A DNA stretch of 64,000 nt. Source: Lachnospiraceae bacterium YSD2013. Lineage in GTDB: Bacteria; Bacillota; Clostridia; Lachnospirales; Lachnospiraceae. Below, piece by piece: positions 33,252 through 40,790 of the stretch. The notes beneath the pieces are model-generated. The model saw nothing but the letters and a program-made list of their open reading frames with translations. It was not told the origin of the DNA and ran no database searches. Position numbers and translations under genes: made by a program. Position 1 is the first letter of the stretch, and each line of letters begins with the position of its first letter. The stretch covers positions 1-64,000 of the forward strand of contig FMTX01000015.1 of NCBI GenBank assembly GCA_900100895.1, written 5' to 3'.

Positions 33252-33267
33252 GTTAGAGCAAGCTAAC
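33252..33267. promoter_or_regulatory. DtxR-type box 2 (GTTAG-AGCAAG-CTAAC)
   Basis: A second perfect palindrome, 30 bp downstream of box 1, just after the expected transcription start of the feo operon. Confidence 0.82.
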
Positions 33268-33285
33268 TTTTCTTTTTGCAAAATA

Positions 33286-33301
33286 GTTAGCCTCATCTAA
33301 C
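33286..33301. promoter_or_regulatory. DtxR-type box 3 (GTTAG-CCTCAT-CTAAC)
   Basis: A third perfect palindrome, 34 bp after box 2 and 28 bp before the first feoA start. Confidence 0.82.
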
Positions 33302-33328
33302 CGGGAGAAAAAGGCAGGGAGGAATAAT

Positions 33329-33541
33329 ATGATGCCTCTTATTTATGCAGAAGCAGGAGAAACTCAGATTATTAAGAGAATAGGCGGAACGCCTGAAGTC
33401 AAGAAACATCTGGAAGACATGGGCTTTAATGTGGGAACCGAAGTGAGCGTCATTAATTCACTCGGCGAGAACCTGATAGTTAAGGTCAAAGAAAGCCGCG
33501 TAGCGGTAAGCGATGAACTCGCAAGAAAGATAATGGTATAG
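33329..33541 (+). CDS. feoA: FeoA-domain protein 1
   Basis: A 70-residue SH3-like FeoA protein. MPLIYAEAGETQIIKRIGGT and the family's conserved middle, HLEDMGFNVGTEVSVIN, are visible. FeoA assists or regulates the FeoB ferrous-iron transporter at the cytosolic face. GGGAGGAATAAT precedes the start. A second FeoA gene follows, as is common in Clostridia. The three metal boxes upstream imply repression in iron- or manganese-replete cells. Confidence 0.92.
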   Translation: MMPLIYAEAGETQIIKRIGGTPEVKKHLEDMGFNVGTEVSVINSLGENLIVKVKESRVAVSDELARKIMV

Positions 33542-33558
33542 GCAAGGAGGAGGAAGCA

Positions 33559-33780
33559 GTGAAGACACTCAGAGATGTGAAAATCGGAGATACTGTGAAA
33601 GTAGTTAAGCTTCACGGTGAAGGCGCAGTTAAGCGCAGAATTATGGACATGGGCATTACCAAGAACACAGAGGTATTTGTGCGTAAGGTTGCTCCGCTCG
33701 GCGATCCAATTGAAGTAACCGTAAGAAATTACGAGTTATCACTTCGTAAGGCAGATGCTGAGATGATAGAGGTTGAATAA
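33559..33780 (+). CDS. feoA: FeoA-domain protein 2
   Basis: A 73-residue SH3-like FeoA protein (start with AAGGAGGAGG well placed; MKTLRDVKIGDTVKVVKLHG, then RRIMDMGITKNTEVFVRK and the C-terminal LSLRKADAEMIEVE). It is closer to canonical FeoA than the first copy. It is probably translated from the same transcript as the first feoA and feoB, and likely contacts the FeoB G-domain or core. Confidence 0.94.
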   Translation: MKTLRDVKIGDTVKVVKLHGEGAVKRRIMDMGITKNTEVFVRKVAPLGDPIEVTVRNYELSLRKADAEMIEVE

Positions 33781-33811
33781 GAACCATAACCTCTTTATTT
33801 TTCGAGTTAGG

Positions 33812-33827
33812 GTTAGCGAGGCCTAAC
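33812..33827. promoter_or_regulatory. DtxR-type box 4 before feoB (GTTAG-CGAGGC-CTAAC)
   Basis: A perfect palindrome in the 82-bp gap between feoA2 and feoB, nested in a longer symmetric stretch with outer AGTTAG and AACTAA (33805-33835). It suggests separate metal control of feoB, or a roadblock. I found no strong promoter in the gap. Confidence 0.75.
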
Positions 33828-33862
33828 CAACTAAGGATTATTTTGGAAAGGACAACATAGAC

Positions 33863-36349
33863 ATGAGCTTACGTATTGCATTAGCAGGTAACCCCAACAG
33901 CGGTAAGACAACCCTGTTTAACGCACTTACCGGTTCCAACCAGTTCGTAGGTAACTGGCCCGGTGTAACAGTTGAGAAAAAGGAAGGTAAATTAAAGAAG
34001 CATGACGACGTAGTCATCACCGACCTTCCCGGTATTTATTCACTTTCTCCCTACACATTGGAAGAAGTTGTAGCAAGAAATTATCTTATAGGAGAGCGTC
34101 CCGACGCCATCCTTAATATTATAGACGGTACCAACCTCGAGCGTAACTTATACCTCACCACACAGCTTACCGAGCTTGGTATTCCCGTAGTAGTAGCCGT
34201 TAACATGATGGATATCGTCAAGAAGAACGGCGACCAGATTAAGACAGAAGAACTCGCAAGACAGCTTGGCTGCAAGGTTGTAGTTCTTTCCGCACTTAAG
34301 GGCGACGGTGTTATGGAAGCAGCTGAAGAAGCTATCAAGGCTGCCAAGAACGCCAAGACCGTTCCCCTTCATACATTCTCAGGCCCCGTTGAGCATGCTA
34401 TCGCTCACATAGAGGAAGCCGTAGTACACGACATGCCCGAAGAGCAGCAGAGATGGTACGCCATCAAAGTATTCGAGCGCGACGACAAGGTTCTTGAGAA
34501 GCTTAACATCCCTGCAGACAAGATGGAGCACATCGAGAACGACATCAAGGCAGCTGAGAAAGAACTCGACGACGATGCCGAAAGCATCATCACCAACGAG
34601 CGTTACGTATACATCGCTGAAGTTATCAAGTCCTGCTACAAGAAAAAGAACGCAGGTGCCCTCACAACTTCAGATAAAATCGATAAGATTGTCACCAACA
34701 GATGGCTCGGCCTTCCTATCTTTGCACTTATCATGTTCCTCGTATACTGGATTGCAATGGTAGGCGTAGGTGCATCCGCAACAGACTGGGCTAATGACGG
34801 ACTCTTCGGAGACGGTTGGCACTTATTTGGCATCGGCAGCAAGCAGGCTGAGGAAGCAGCCGAGGAATACGGCGATTCTATGAACGCAGTACTTGCTTAC
34901 TATGATATCGATGTAGAAGACGAAGAATTTGACGCTGACGCAGCACTTGAAGAGATGCGCGCAGTTGAAGGCGAGGCCACATCAACAGTTGAAGTTGAAG
35001 ACGAAGAAACACTCGCACTTGACGAGATGACCGTATACTTCGACGAAGTTCCCGAAGACGCGGGCGAAGATGTTATCGGCGTATCTTACAAGGACGCTGT
35101 AGCTTACTTCGAAGAGAACGGCTTTGACGAGCCCGACCCCGCAGACTATGGCGTATGGGTACCCGGTGTTCCCGTACTTGTAGAGAAGTTACTTGATGCC
35201 TGCAACGCAGCAGACTGGCTCAAGGGTCTTATCCTTGACGGTATTGTGGCCGGTGTCGGTGCGGTACTCGGTTTCGTACCTCAGATGCTTGTACTCTTCT
35301 TAATGCTTGCATTCCTTGAGGCTTGCGGTTACATGGCACGTATCGCCTTCGTTCTCGACCGAATCTTCAGACGTTTCGGCCTTTCCGGTAAATCCTTCAT
35401 TCCCATGCTTGTCGGCACAGGATGCGGTATCCCCGGTATCATGGCTTCACGTACCATCGAGAACGAACGTGACCGTCGTATGACAATCATGACCACAACA
35501 TTTATCCCTTGCGGTGCCAAGGTTCCCTTCATCGGAATGATTGCAGGAGCAATCTTCGGCGGAAGCGCTTGGATTGCAACAGGTTCCTACTTCATCGGTA
35601 TGGCAGCGATCATCATCTCAGGTGTAATGCTTAAGAAGACCAAACTCTTCGCAGGCGATCCCGCTCCTTTCGTAATGGAGCTTCCCGCATACCACATGCC
35701 TACACTCGGTAACGTGCTTAGATCCATGTGGGAGCGTGGCTGGTCATTTATTAAGAAGGCCGGCACCATCATCCTGCTTTCTACAATCGTTGTATGGTTC
35801 ACAACCTTCTTCGGATTTACCGAGGACGGCTTCAGAATGCTTGAAGAGGAAGAACTTAACCTTTCAATCCTTGCACGCATCGGTAGCGCAATTGCCTGGA
35901 TCTTCACACCTCTCGGATGGGGTAACTGGCAGGCAACCGTTGCATCCATCACAGGACTTGTGGCCAAAGAAAACATTGTCGGCACAATGGGTATCCTCTA
36001 TGGTGGCGGAGACCAGAGCGTATACGTAACACTTGCTGAGAAGTTCACAACCGTTACAGGACTTTCATTCTTGGTATTTAACCTCCTCTGCGCACCTTGT
36101 TTCGCAGCTATCGGTGCAATCAAGAGAGAGATGAACAACGCAAAGTGGACATGGTTTGCAATCGCATACCAGTGTGGTTTCGCTTATGTAATCGCACTTA
36201 TGATTACACAGTTCGGTGGCTTGTTCACCGGCAACTTAAATGTAATCGGACTTATCTTTGCAGTATTCTTCCTTATCGGAATGATTTACATGCTCTTCTT
36301 TAAGAAGTACAAAGAAGCAACAACACTTACTCAGAAAGTCAGAGTTTAA
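33863..36349 (+). CDS. feoB: FeoB ferrous iron transporter with an acidic insertion
   Basis: An 828-residue protein. The N-terminal G domain has GNPNSGKTT (G1, residue 9), DLPGIYSL (G3) and NMMD (G4). A helical GDI-like region (about 175-265) is followed by the membrane core with two Gate-type repeats (GCGIPGIMASRTIEN and CGAKVPF..). Between the first membrane helix (about 284-300) and the next there is an acidic insert of about 100 residues (about 327-430, rich in Asp/Glu), longer than I expect for FeoB. It should face outside and might collect Fe2+. It imports Fe2+ using GTP or ion gradients. AAAGG precedes the start. Confidence 0.96.
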   Translation: MSLRIALAGNPNSGKTTLFNALTGSNQFVGNWPGVTVEKKEGKLKKHDDVVITDLPGIYSLSPYTLEEVVARNYLIGERPDAILNIIDGTNLERNLYLTTQLTELGIPVVVAVNMMDIVKKNGDQIKTEELARQLGCKVVVLSALKGDGVMEAAEEAIKAAKNAKTVPLHTFSGPVEHAIAHIEEAVVHDMPEEQQRWYAIKVFERDDKVLEKLNIPADKMEHIENDIKAAEKELDDDAESIITNERYVYIAEVIKSCYKKKNAGALTTSDKIDKIVTNRWLGLPIFALIMFLVYWIAMVGVGASATDWANDGLFGDGWHLFGIGSKQAEEAAEEYGDSMNAVLAYYDIDVEDEEFDADAALEEMRAVEGEATSTVEVEDEETLALDEMTVYFDEVPEDAGEDVIGVSYKDAVAYFEENGFDEPDPADYGVWVPGVPVLVEKLLDACNAADWLKGLILDGIVAGVGAVLGFVPQMLVLFLMLAFLEACGYMARIAFVLDRIFRRFGLSGKSFIPMLVGTGCGIPGIMASRTIENERDRRMTIMTTTFIPCGAKVPFIGMIAGAIFGGSAWIATGSYFIGMAAIIISGVMLKKTKLFAGDPAPFVMELPAYHMPTLGNVLRSMWERGWSFIKKAGTIILLSTIVVWFTTFFGFTEDGFRMLEEEELNLSILARIGSAIAWIFTPLGWGNWQATVASITGLVAKENIVGTMGILYGGGDQSVYVTLAEKFTTVTGLSFLVFNLLCAPCFAAIGAIKREMNNAKWTWFAIAYQCGFAYVIALMITQFGGLFTGNLNVIGLIFAVFFLIGMIYMLFFKKYKEATTLTQKVRV

Positions 36350-36357
36350 TGCATTTC

Positions 36358-36396
36358 AAATTCTCCGGGCGGCCACAACGGTCGCTTGGGGAATTT
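36358..36396 (+). other. Intercistronic 17-bp hairpin after feoB
   Basis: Bases 36358-36374 pair without a break with 36380-36396 (several G-U) over the loop ACAAC. No U-tract follows, so it looks like an mRNA stabiliser or processing site rather than a terminator. Confidence 0.6.
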
Positions 36397-36415
36397 AAAA
36401 GAAAGGACTGATATT

Positions 36416-36586
36416 ATGATTGGATTTTTAGAGCAGAATATCGGAACTATAGTAATATCCGCAGGCCTTATCGCAGTAGTAGCTCTTGCGGTAAGAAGCC
36501 TTATTAAAGACAAAAAGAAAGGTAAAAGTTCTTGCGGTGGAAACTGTGGAAGTTGTTCCATGGGATGCGCATGCCACAGCAAGTAA
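36416..36586 (+). CDS. FeoB-associated Cys-rich membrane protein
   Basis: ATG at 36416 has AAAGGA upstream and gives 56 residues: one membrane helix (about 8-28), a basic stretch KDKKKGK, and a tail with CGGNCGSCSMGCACH. This matches the small FeoB-associated Cys-rich proteins of Bacillota, which may bind iron or an Fe-S cluster next to FeoB. An in-frame start at 36386 lies within the hairpin and is rejected. Confidence 0.9.
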   Translation: MIGFLEQNIGTIVISAGLIAVVALAVRSLIKDKKKGKSSCGGNCGSCSMGCACHSK

Positions 36587-36632
36587 GAAAGTCTTTCTTT
36601 TGGCGTACTAAACAGGGACAAGGGGAGAAACA

Positions 36633-37010
36633 ATGAAAGGCAATAATTCAACAGAAGATTACCTTAAGTGCATACTGTCCCTTCAGAACGAGAGAGGGAG
36701 TGTCAGAGCTGTCGACATAGCTCGCACACTCAAAGTATCCAAGCCTACCGTCAGCGTAACCGTAAGGAAACTCTACGACCAGGACTTGATATGCTTTGAT
36801 CAGGATGGCCGCATCTACCTTACCATCAGGGGGAGAGAGCTGGCCGAAAAGGTAAACGAGAAGAATATTCTTATCATGAAGGCATTAAAAAGCATAGGTG
36901 TCAGCGACAAAACCGCCACCGAAGAAGCGTGCCTCATGGAACATGTAATCGGGGAAGAAACATATAGATGTTTGGAGAGGTTCTTTGAGCGGCATGGGCA
37001 GACCGAATAA
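36633..37010 (+). CDS. DtxR/MntR-family metal-dependent regulator
   Basis: A 125-residue protein: an N-terminal winged helix (about 6-65: YLKCILSLQNERGSVRAVDI, then VSKPTVSVTVRKLYDQDLI) and a dimerisation/metal domain with EEACLMEHVIGEE, the typical Cys/Glu/His ligand segment. It lacks the C-terminal SH3-like domain, like MntR. GGGGAG precedes the start. As the only DtxR-type gene in the window, placed in the feo operon, it is the natural candidate to bind the GTTAG-N6-CTAAC boxes. Whether Fe2+ or Mn2+ is the co-repressor cannot be told. Confidence 0.92.
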   Translation: MKGNNSTEDYLKCILSLQNERGSVRAVDIARTLKVSKPTVSVTVRKLYDQDLICFDQDGRIYLTIRGRELAEKVNEKNILIMKALKSIGVSDKTATEEACLMEHVIGEETYRCLERFFERHGQTE

Positions 37011-37064
37011 ACGGAATGTACCATGCCATATTACTATAGGGAAATATGTTTATCGGAGGAAAGT

Positions 37065-37772
37065 ATGGAAGAATGTTTTCTTGAAATCAAAGACCTAAAG
37101 AAAAGTTTTGGAACGGGAGAAGCAAGGCAGGATGTATTAAGGGGAATGGATTTTACGGTTAAGAAAGGTGAGTTCTGCGTATTGCTCGGACCTTCCGGCT
37201 CGGGTAAATCGACCCTTCTTAACATTATCGGCGGCATCGACACGCCGGATTCGGGCTACGTCAGCATCAACGGCGACAAGCTTGAAGAAATGAACGAAAG
37301 TCAGCTTACAATGTACAGACGCAAGCACTTAGGGTACGTGTTTCAGATGTACAATCTTATACCCAATCTCAATGTCAAAGAAAATATCGAAGTCGGAGCG
37401 TATCTTTCCGACAACCCTTTAGATGTTGAGGAAGTAATATCAACCCTAGGTCTTCAGGACCACAAGTATAAATACCCCAATCAGTTATCGGGCGGACAGC
37501 AGCAACGAGTTTCCATCGGCCGCGCAGTCGTTAAGAACCCCGATATCCTTATGTGTGACGAACCTACAGGCGCCCTTGATTATAAGACGTCCAAAGAAAT
37601 CCTCGCGCTTATCGAGGACTGCAACAAGAAGTTCGGCAACACAGTCATCATGGTAACTCACAACGAAGCAATCAAAAATATGGCAGACCATGTCATCAAA
37701 CTGCGTGACGGTGTAGTGCGCCACAATGACATAAACGAAAACAAAATATCGGCATTCGAGCTTGAGTGGTAG
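37065..37772 (+). CDS. ABC transporter ATP-binding protein (MacB/LolD type)
   Basis: ATG at 37065, after CGGAGGAAAG, gives 235 residues. Walker A is [10 protein letters not shown]-loop YVFQMYNL, signature [14 protein letters not shown], and Walker [13 protein letters not shown]. It pairs with the FtsX-type permease encoded 12 bases downstream. Systems of this kind act as mechanotransmitters or exporters rather than importers. Its place in the feo operon suggests a role under metal limitation, with substrate unknown. Confidence 0.93.
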   Translation: MEECFLEIKDLKKSFGTGEARQDVLRGMDFTVKKGEFCVLLGPSGSGKSTLLNIIGGIDTPDSGYVSINGDKLEEMNESQLTMYRRKHLGYVFQMYNLIPNLNVKENIEVGAYLSDNPLDVEEVISTLGLQDHKYKYPNQLSGGQQQRVSIGRAVVKNPDILMCDEPTGALDYKTSKEILALIEDCNKKFGNTVIMVTHNEAIKNMADHVIKLRDGVVRHNDINENKISAFELEW

Positions 37773-37784
37773 GAGGTTTACGCT

Positions 37785-40478
37785 ATGAAGAATCCTCTTA
37801 TCAAAAGAGTTCCGAGAGAACTCAAGTCCGACTGGCACAAATACCTTGTAATCATCGTATTTATGGTGGTTATGATCGGTGTCATTTCCGGCATGTATGT
37901 AGGCCACGACAGTATGCTAGCGGCGGTCTACGACGGAAGAGAAACACTTAACCTTGAGGACGGTCGCTTCGAACTTGCCAAGCGCGCATCTCAGTCACTT
38001 CTAGAGGATTTAAGCGTAGGCGAGATGGCTGATGTCAGACAGTACTACATCGACAAAGGTATGAAAGAAGCGGACAAAGAAGTCGCCAAAGCCATAGAAG
38101 AGAACTTGACTGAAGAAGTCAACAACACTATCGAGGAAGCAGTACGCGCGCAGTGTGCGGCTTACGGCATCACCGACGAAGAAATGGTTAAGGCGCAAAT
38201 CGACGCTGCTATAGAAGAGAACTTCGACGAGGCAATGAAAGAGGCTCGTGAGACCGACGAGTTCAAAAAGGCGGTGGAAGAAGCCTACGAAGAAGCTCAC
38301 GAAGAAGTGACCAAAACAGTCAATGAAGAATGGGACGAGGTTGCCGAGAGATACAGCCTTAATGTAGATGACTTTAAACCGGTGCCCATGACGATTTTTG
38401 AGCACTTCTACAGAGAAGAAGCCGAAGACTACAACAATGACGGTACGGAAGACGCCAACATCAGAATCTATAAAAGTGATTCGACTATTGATATGGCTTC
38501 TTTTAACGAAGGCCGTGCACCGAAGCTTGATACGGAAATCGCTATCGACAGAATGCATGCAAGCAATGTCGGCGTGAAGATAGGCGATACCATTACCGTC
38601 GGCGGCAAAGAGTTTAAGGTTGTCGGACTGCTTTCTTTTGCTAACTATCTGACACTTCATGAACACAATACGGATCTGATGTTTGATTCTTTCGGCTTCG
38701 ATGTCGCAATGGTGACACCTGAAGCATTCAAGAGACTTACATCCAGAATTCACTATAACTACGCATATCAGTACGAGACGGAGCCTGAGGATAAGGTGGC
38801 GCAGGCGGATTATTCCGAGAGGTTTTTGAAGGCGCTTATCACTCAGACGCTGGTACATGACAACGAGATAGATGATTATCTGCCGGAATATTTGAGACAG
38901 GCTACGAACTTCGCAGTCTCCGATATCGAGGGAGATTCGGCGGCAACGGCTATTCTATGCTACATTCTGATAGGCGTTATTGCGTTTATCTTCGCAATCA
39001 CCATCAGCAACACCATTGACAAAGAAGCCTCCGTAATCGGAACCCTCAGGGCATCGGGCTACAGCAAGTCGGAACTCGTGGTTCACTACATGACGATGCC
39101 ACTTATCGTTACGCTTCTCGGCGCGATAATCGGTAACGTGCTCGGTTACACGGTATTTAAGGATATAGCCGTTAACCTTTACTATGAAAGCTATAGCTTG
39201 CCGAGCTGCCATGCGGTATGGAGCAACACCGCTATCATCAAGACTACGGTTATTCCGCTGATTCTGATGTTCTTTATCAACCTTTACATCATAATCAAAA
39301 AGCTGCAGCTAAGCCCGCTTCGTTTCTTACGACACGATCTTGTCAAGACCAAGCGCACCAAAGCAAGAAGACTCCCGAGATGGTCGTTCTTAAGACGATT
39401 CAGACTTCGCATTCTTTTTCAGAATATGCCTAACTACATGGTGCTTGCTTTTGGCGTGATATTTATCGAGCTTATGATGTGCTTTGCCTTCGGACTTCCC
39501 GATTCACTGAATCACTACGCTGACAACGCTACAAGCATGATGTTCACCGAGTATCAGTACATGCTCATGGACTACAGGGATGACGACGGCAACGTGATAG
39601 AGACTTCCGAGGCATCGGCTGAGAAGTTCAGTATGAAGAGCCTTCTCTACCCGAAAAAGAAAAGCACCATGCGCACCGGTATGGGCAGTGGTGGCGACGA
39701 AAGCGTAACTGTATACGGAATTACCGACGGAAGTGAATATATAAAACTCGGAAGCACGGCGAACACCGAAGAAGTTTACGTTTCGACTGCTTTTTCCAAG
39801 AAATTCGACCTTAAGATCGGCGACAGCATAACCCTTAACGAAGAGTACGAGAACAAATCCTACAGCTTCAAGGTTGCGGGCGAAGTAGAGTACGACGGCA
39901 GTATCGCAGTATTCATGCCCAAAGAAAACTTCGACAAAGCCTTTAACAAGAAAGCAGACGAGTTCTCGGGATTCTTCTCCCACCATGAAATAACCGACAT
40001 CGACGAGCAGAGCATCGCTACTGTTATCACAGCCGAAGACATCACCAAGGTTACGACACAGCTCGACCATTCACTCGGCGGAATAATAGACATTTTCAAG
40101 TACGCACTCGTAGTCCTGGCGGCAGCGCTTATCTACCTTCTTGCCAAGATTATCATCGAGAGAAACGAGCACTCCATTTCCATGGTTAAGATTCTGGGCT
40201 TTAAGAACGGCGAAATCGGTGCCCTCTACATCGTGCCCACGGCTATAGTGGTGACAATCGTTGCGATTATCGGATTTGTGGCAGGATATTATCTTATGCT
40301 TTGGATTTTCAAGGCGTTCATGATGCAGATGGACGGATACTTTGCATTTTATTTAAAGCCGGTATCGGCAGTGCTTTCTGTAGTGTACCTCTTGGTCGGC
40401 TACCTGTTCGTATCAGCCATCGACTACATCAGAATCAAGCACATACCTATGGATGTGGCACTTAAAAACGTGGAATAA
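37785..40478 (+). CDS. FtsX-like ABC permease with long acidic helical domain
   Basis: An 897-residue membrane protein. TM1 is near 25-45. A highly charged alpha-helical stretch (about 60-200, with repeated EEA and EEN units) follows, then a MacB-like extracytoplasmic domain. Two FtsX domains (around 380-500 and 770-890) and a second extracytoplasmic domain (about 575-750) complete it. The permease pairs with the preceding ATPase. AGGAGG precedes the start. The acidic helices resemble a coiled-coil arm outside the membrane. Export of lipids or peptides, or signalling to cell-wall enzymes, are possible. Confidence 0.88.
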   Translation: MKNPLIKRVPRELKSDWHKYLVIIVFMVVMIGVISGMYVGHDSMLAAVYDGRETLNLEDGRFELAKRASQSLLEDLSVGEMADVRQYYIDKGMKEADKEVAKAIEENLTEEVNNTIEEAVRAQCAAYGITDEEMVKAQIDAAIEENFDEAMKEARETDEFKKAVEEAYEEAHEEVTKTVNEEWDEVAERYSLNVDDFKPVPMTIFEHFYREEAEDYNNDGTEDANIRIYKSDSTIDMASFNEGRAPKLDTEIAIDRMHASNVGVKIGDTITVGGKEFKVVGLLSFANYLTLHEHNTDLMFDSFGFDVAMVTPEAFKRLTSRIHYNYAYQYETEPEDKVAQADYSERFLKALITQTLVHDNEIDDYLPEYLRQATNFAVSDIEGDSAATAILCYILIGVIAFIFAITISNTIDKEASVIGTLRASGYSKSELVVHYMTMPLIVTLLGAIIGNVLGYTVFKDIAVNLYYESYSLPSCHAVWSNTAIIKTTVIPLILMFFINLYIIIKKLQLSPLRFLRHDLVKTKRTKARRLPRWSFLRRFRLRILFQNMPNYMVLAFGVIFIELMMCFAFGLPDSLNHYADNATSMMFTEYQYMLMDYRDDDGNVIETSEASAEKFSMKSLLYPKKKSTMRTGMGSGGDESVTVYGITDGSEYIKLGSTANTEEVYVSTAFSKKFDLKIGDSITLNEEYENKSYSFKVAGEVEYDGSIAVFMPKENFDKAFNKKADEFSGFFSHHEITDIDEQSIATVITAEDITKVTTQLDHSLGGIIDIFKYALVVLAAALIYLLAKIIIERNEHSISMVKILGFKNGEIGALYIVPTAIVVTIVAIIGFVAGYYLMLWIFKAFMMQMDGYFAFYLKPVSAVLSVVYLLVGYLFVSAIDYIRIKHIPMDVALKNVE

Positions 40479-40501
40479 ATTATTTTAAAGGAGGTTTAGT
40501 T

Positions 40502-40756
40502 ATGAAGTTAAAAGGAATCGGATTGTTTGCACTGGGAACTTTATTCGGACTGGAGGGTATCAAACTGTTATCTTCCAAGGATGCCAAGAAAGTGTACGCA
40601 AAGTGCACGGCAGGAGTATTGAGAGCGAAGGATTCTGTGGTAACACAGGTTACGACTCTTCAGGAAAACTGCACCGACATCTACGAAGAAGCAAAGGCTA
40701 TCAATGCAGAAAGAGCGGTTAAAGATGCCGAAGCGGAAGTTTCGGAAGAAGAATAA
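40502..40756 (+). CDS. DUF6110-family small membrane protein
   Basis: An 84-residue protein with AAAGGAGG before the start. One N-terminal hydrophobic helix (GIGLFALGTLFGLEGIKLL) is followed by a charged helical tail with a single pair of Cys and an acidic end. I recognise the DUF6110 pattern, commonly encoded beside heavy-metal P-type ATPases, as here. Its function is unknown; a regulatory subunit for the ATPase is the natural guess. Confidence 0.8.
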   Translation: MKLKGIGLFALGTLFGLEGIKLLSSKDAKKVYAKCTAGVLRAKDSVVTQVTTLQENCTDIYEEAKAINAERAVKDAEAEVSEEE

Positions 40757-40790
40757 CCCGTCAAATGCATAAAGAAAGAAGCCTTTAACT

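Noticed and set aside
38010-38858. 282-codon open frame opposite the FtsX-type permease
   Set aside because: It is the antisense shadow of the acidic helical region, has no ribosome-binding site and lies wholly inside a well-supported gene.
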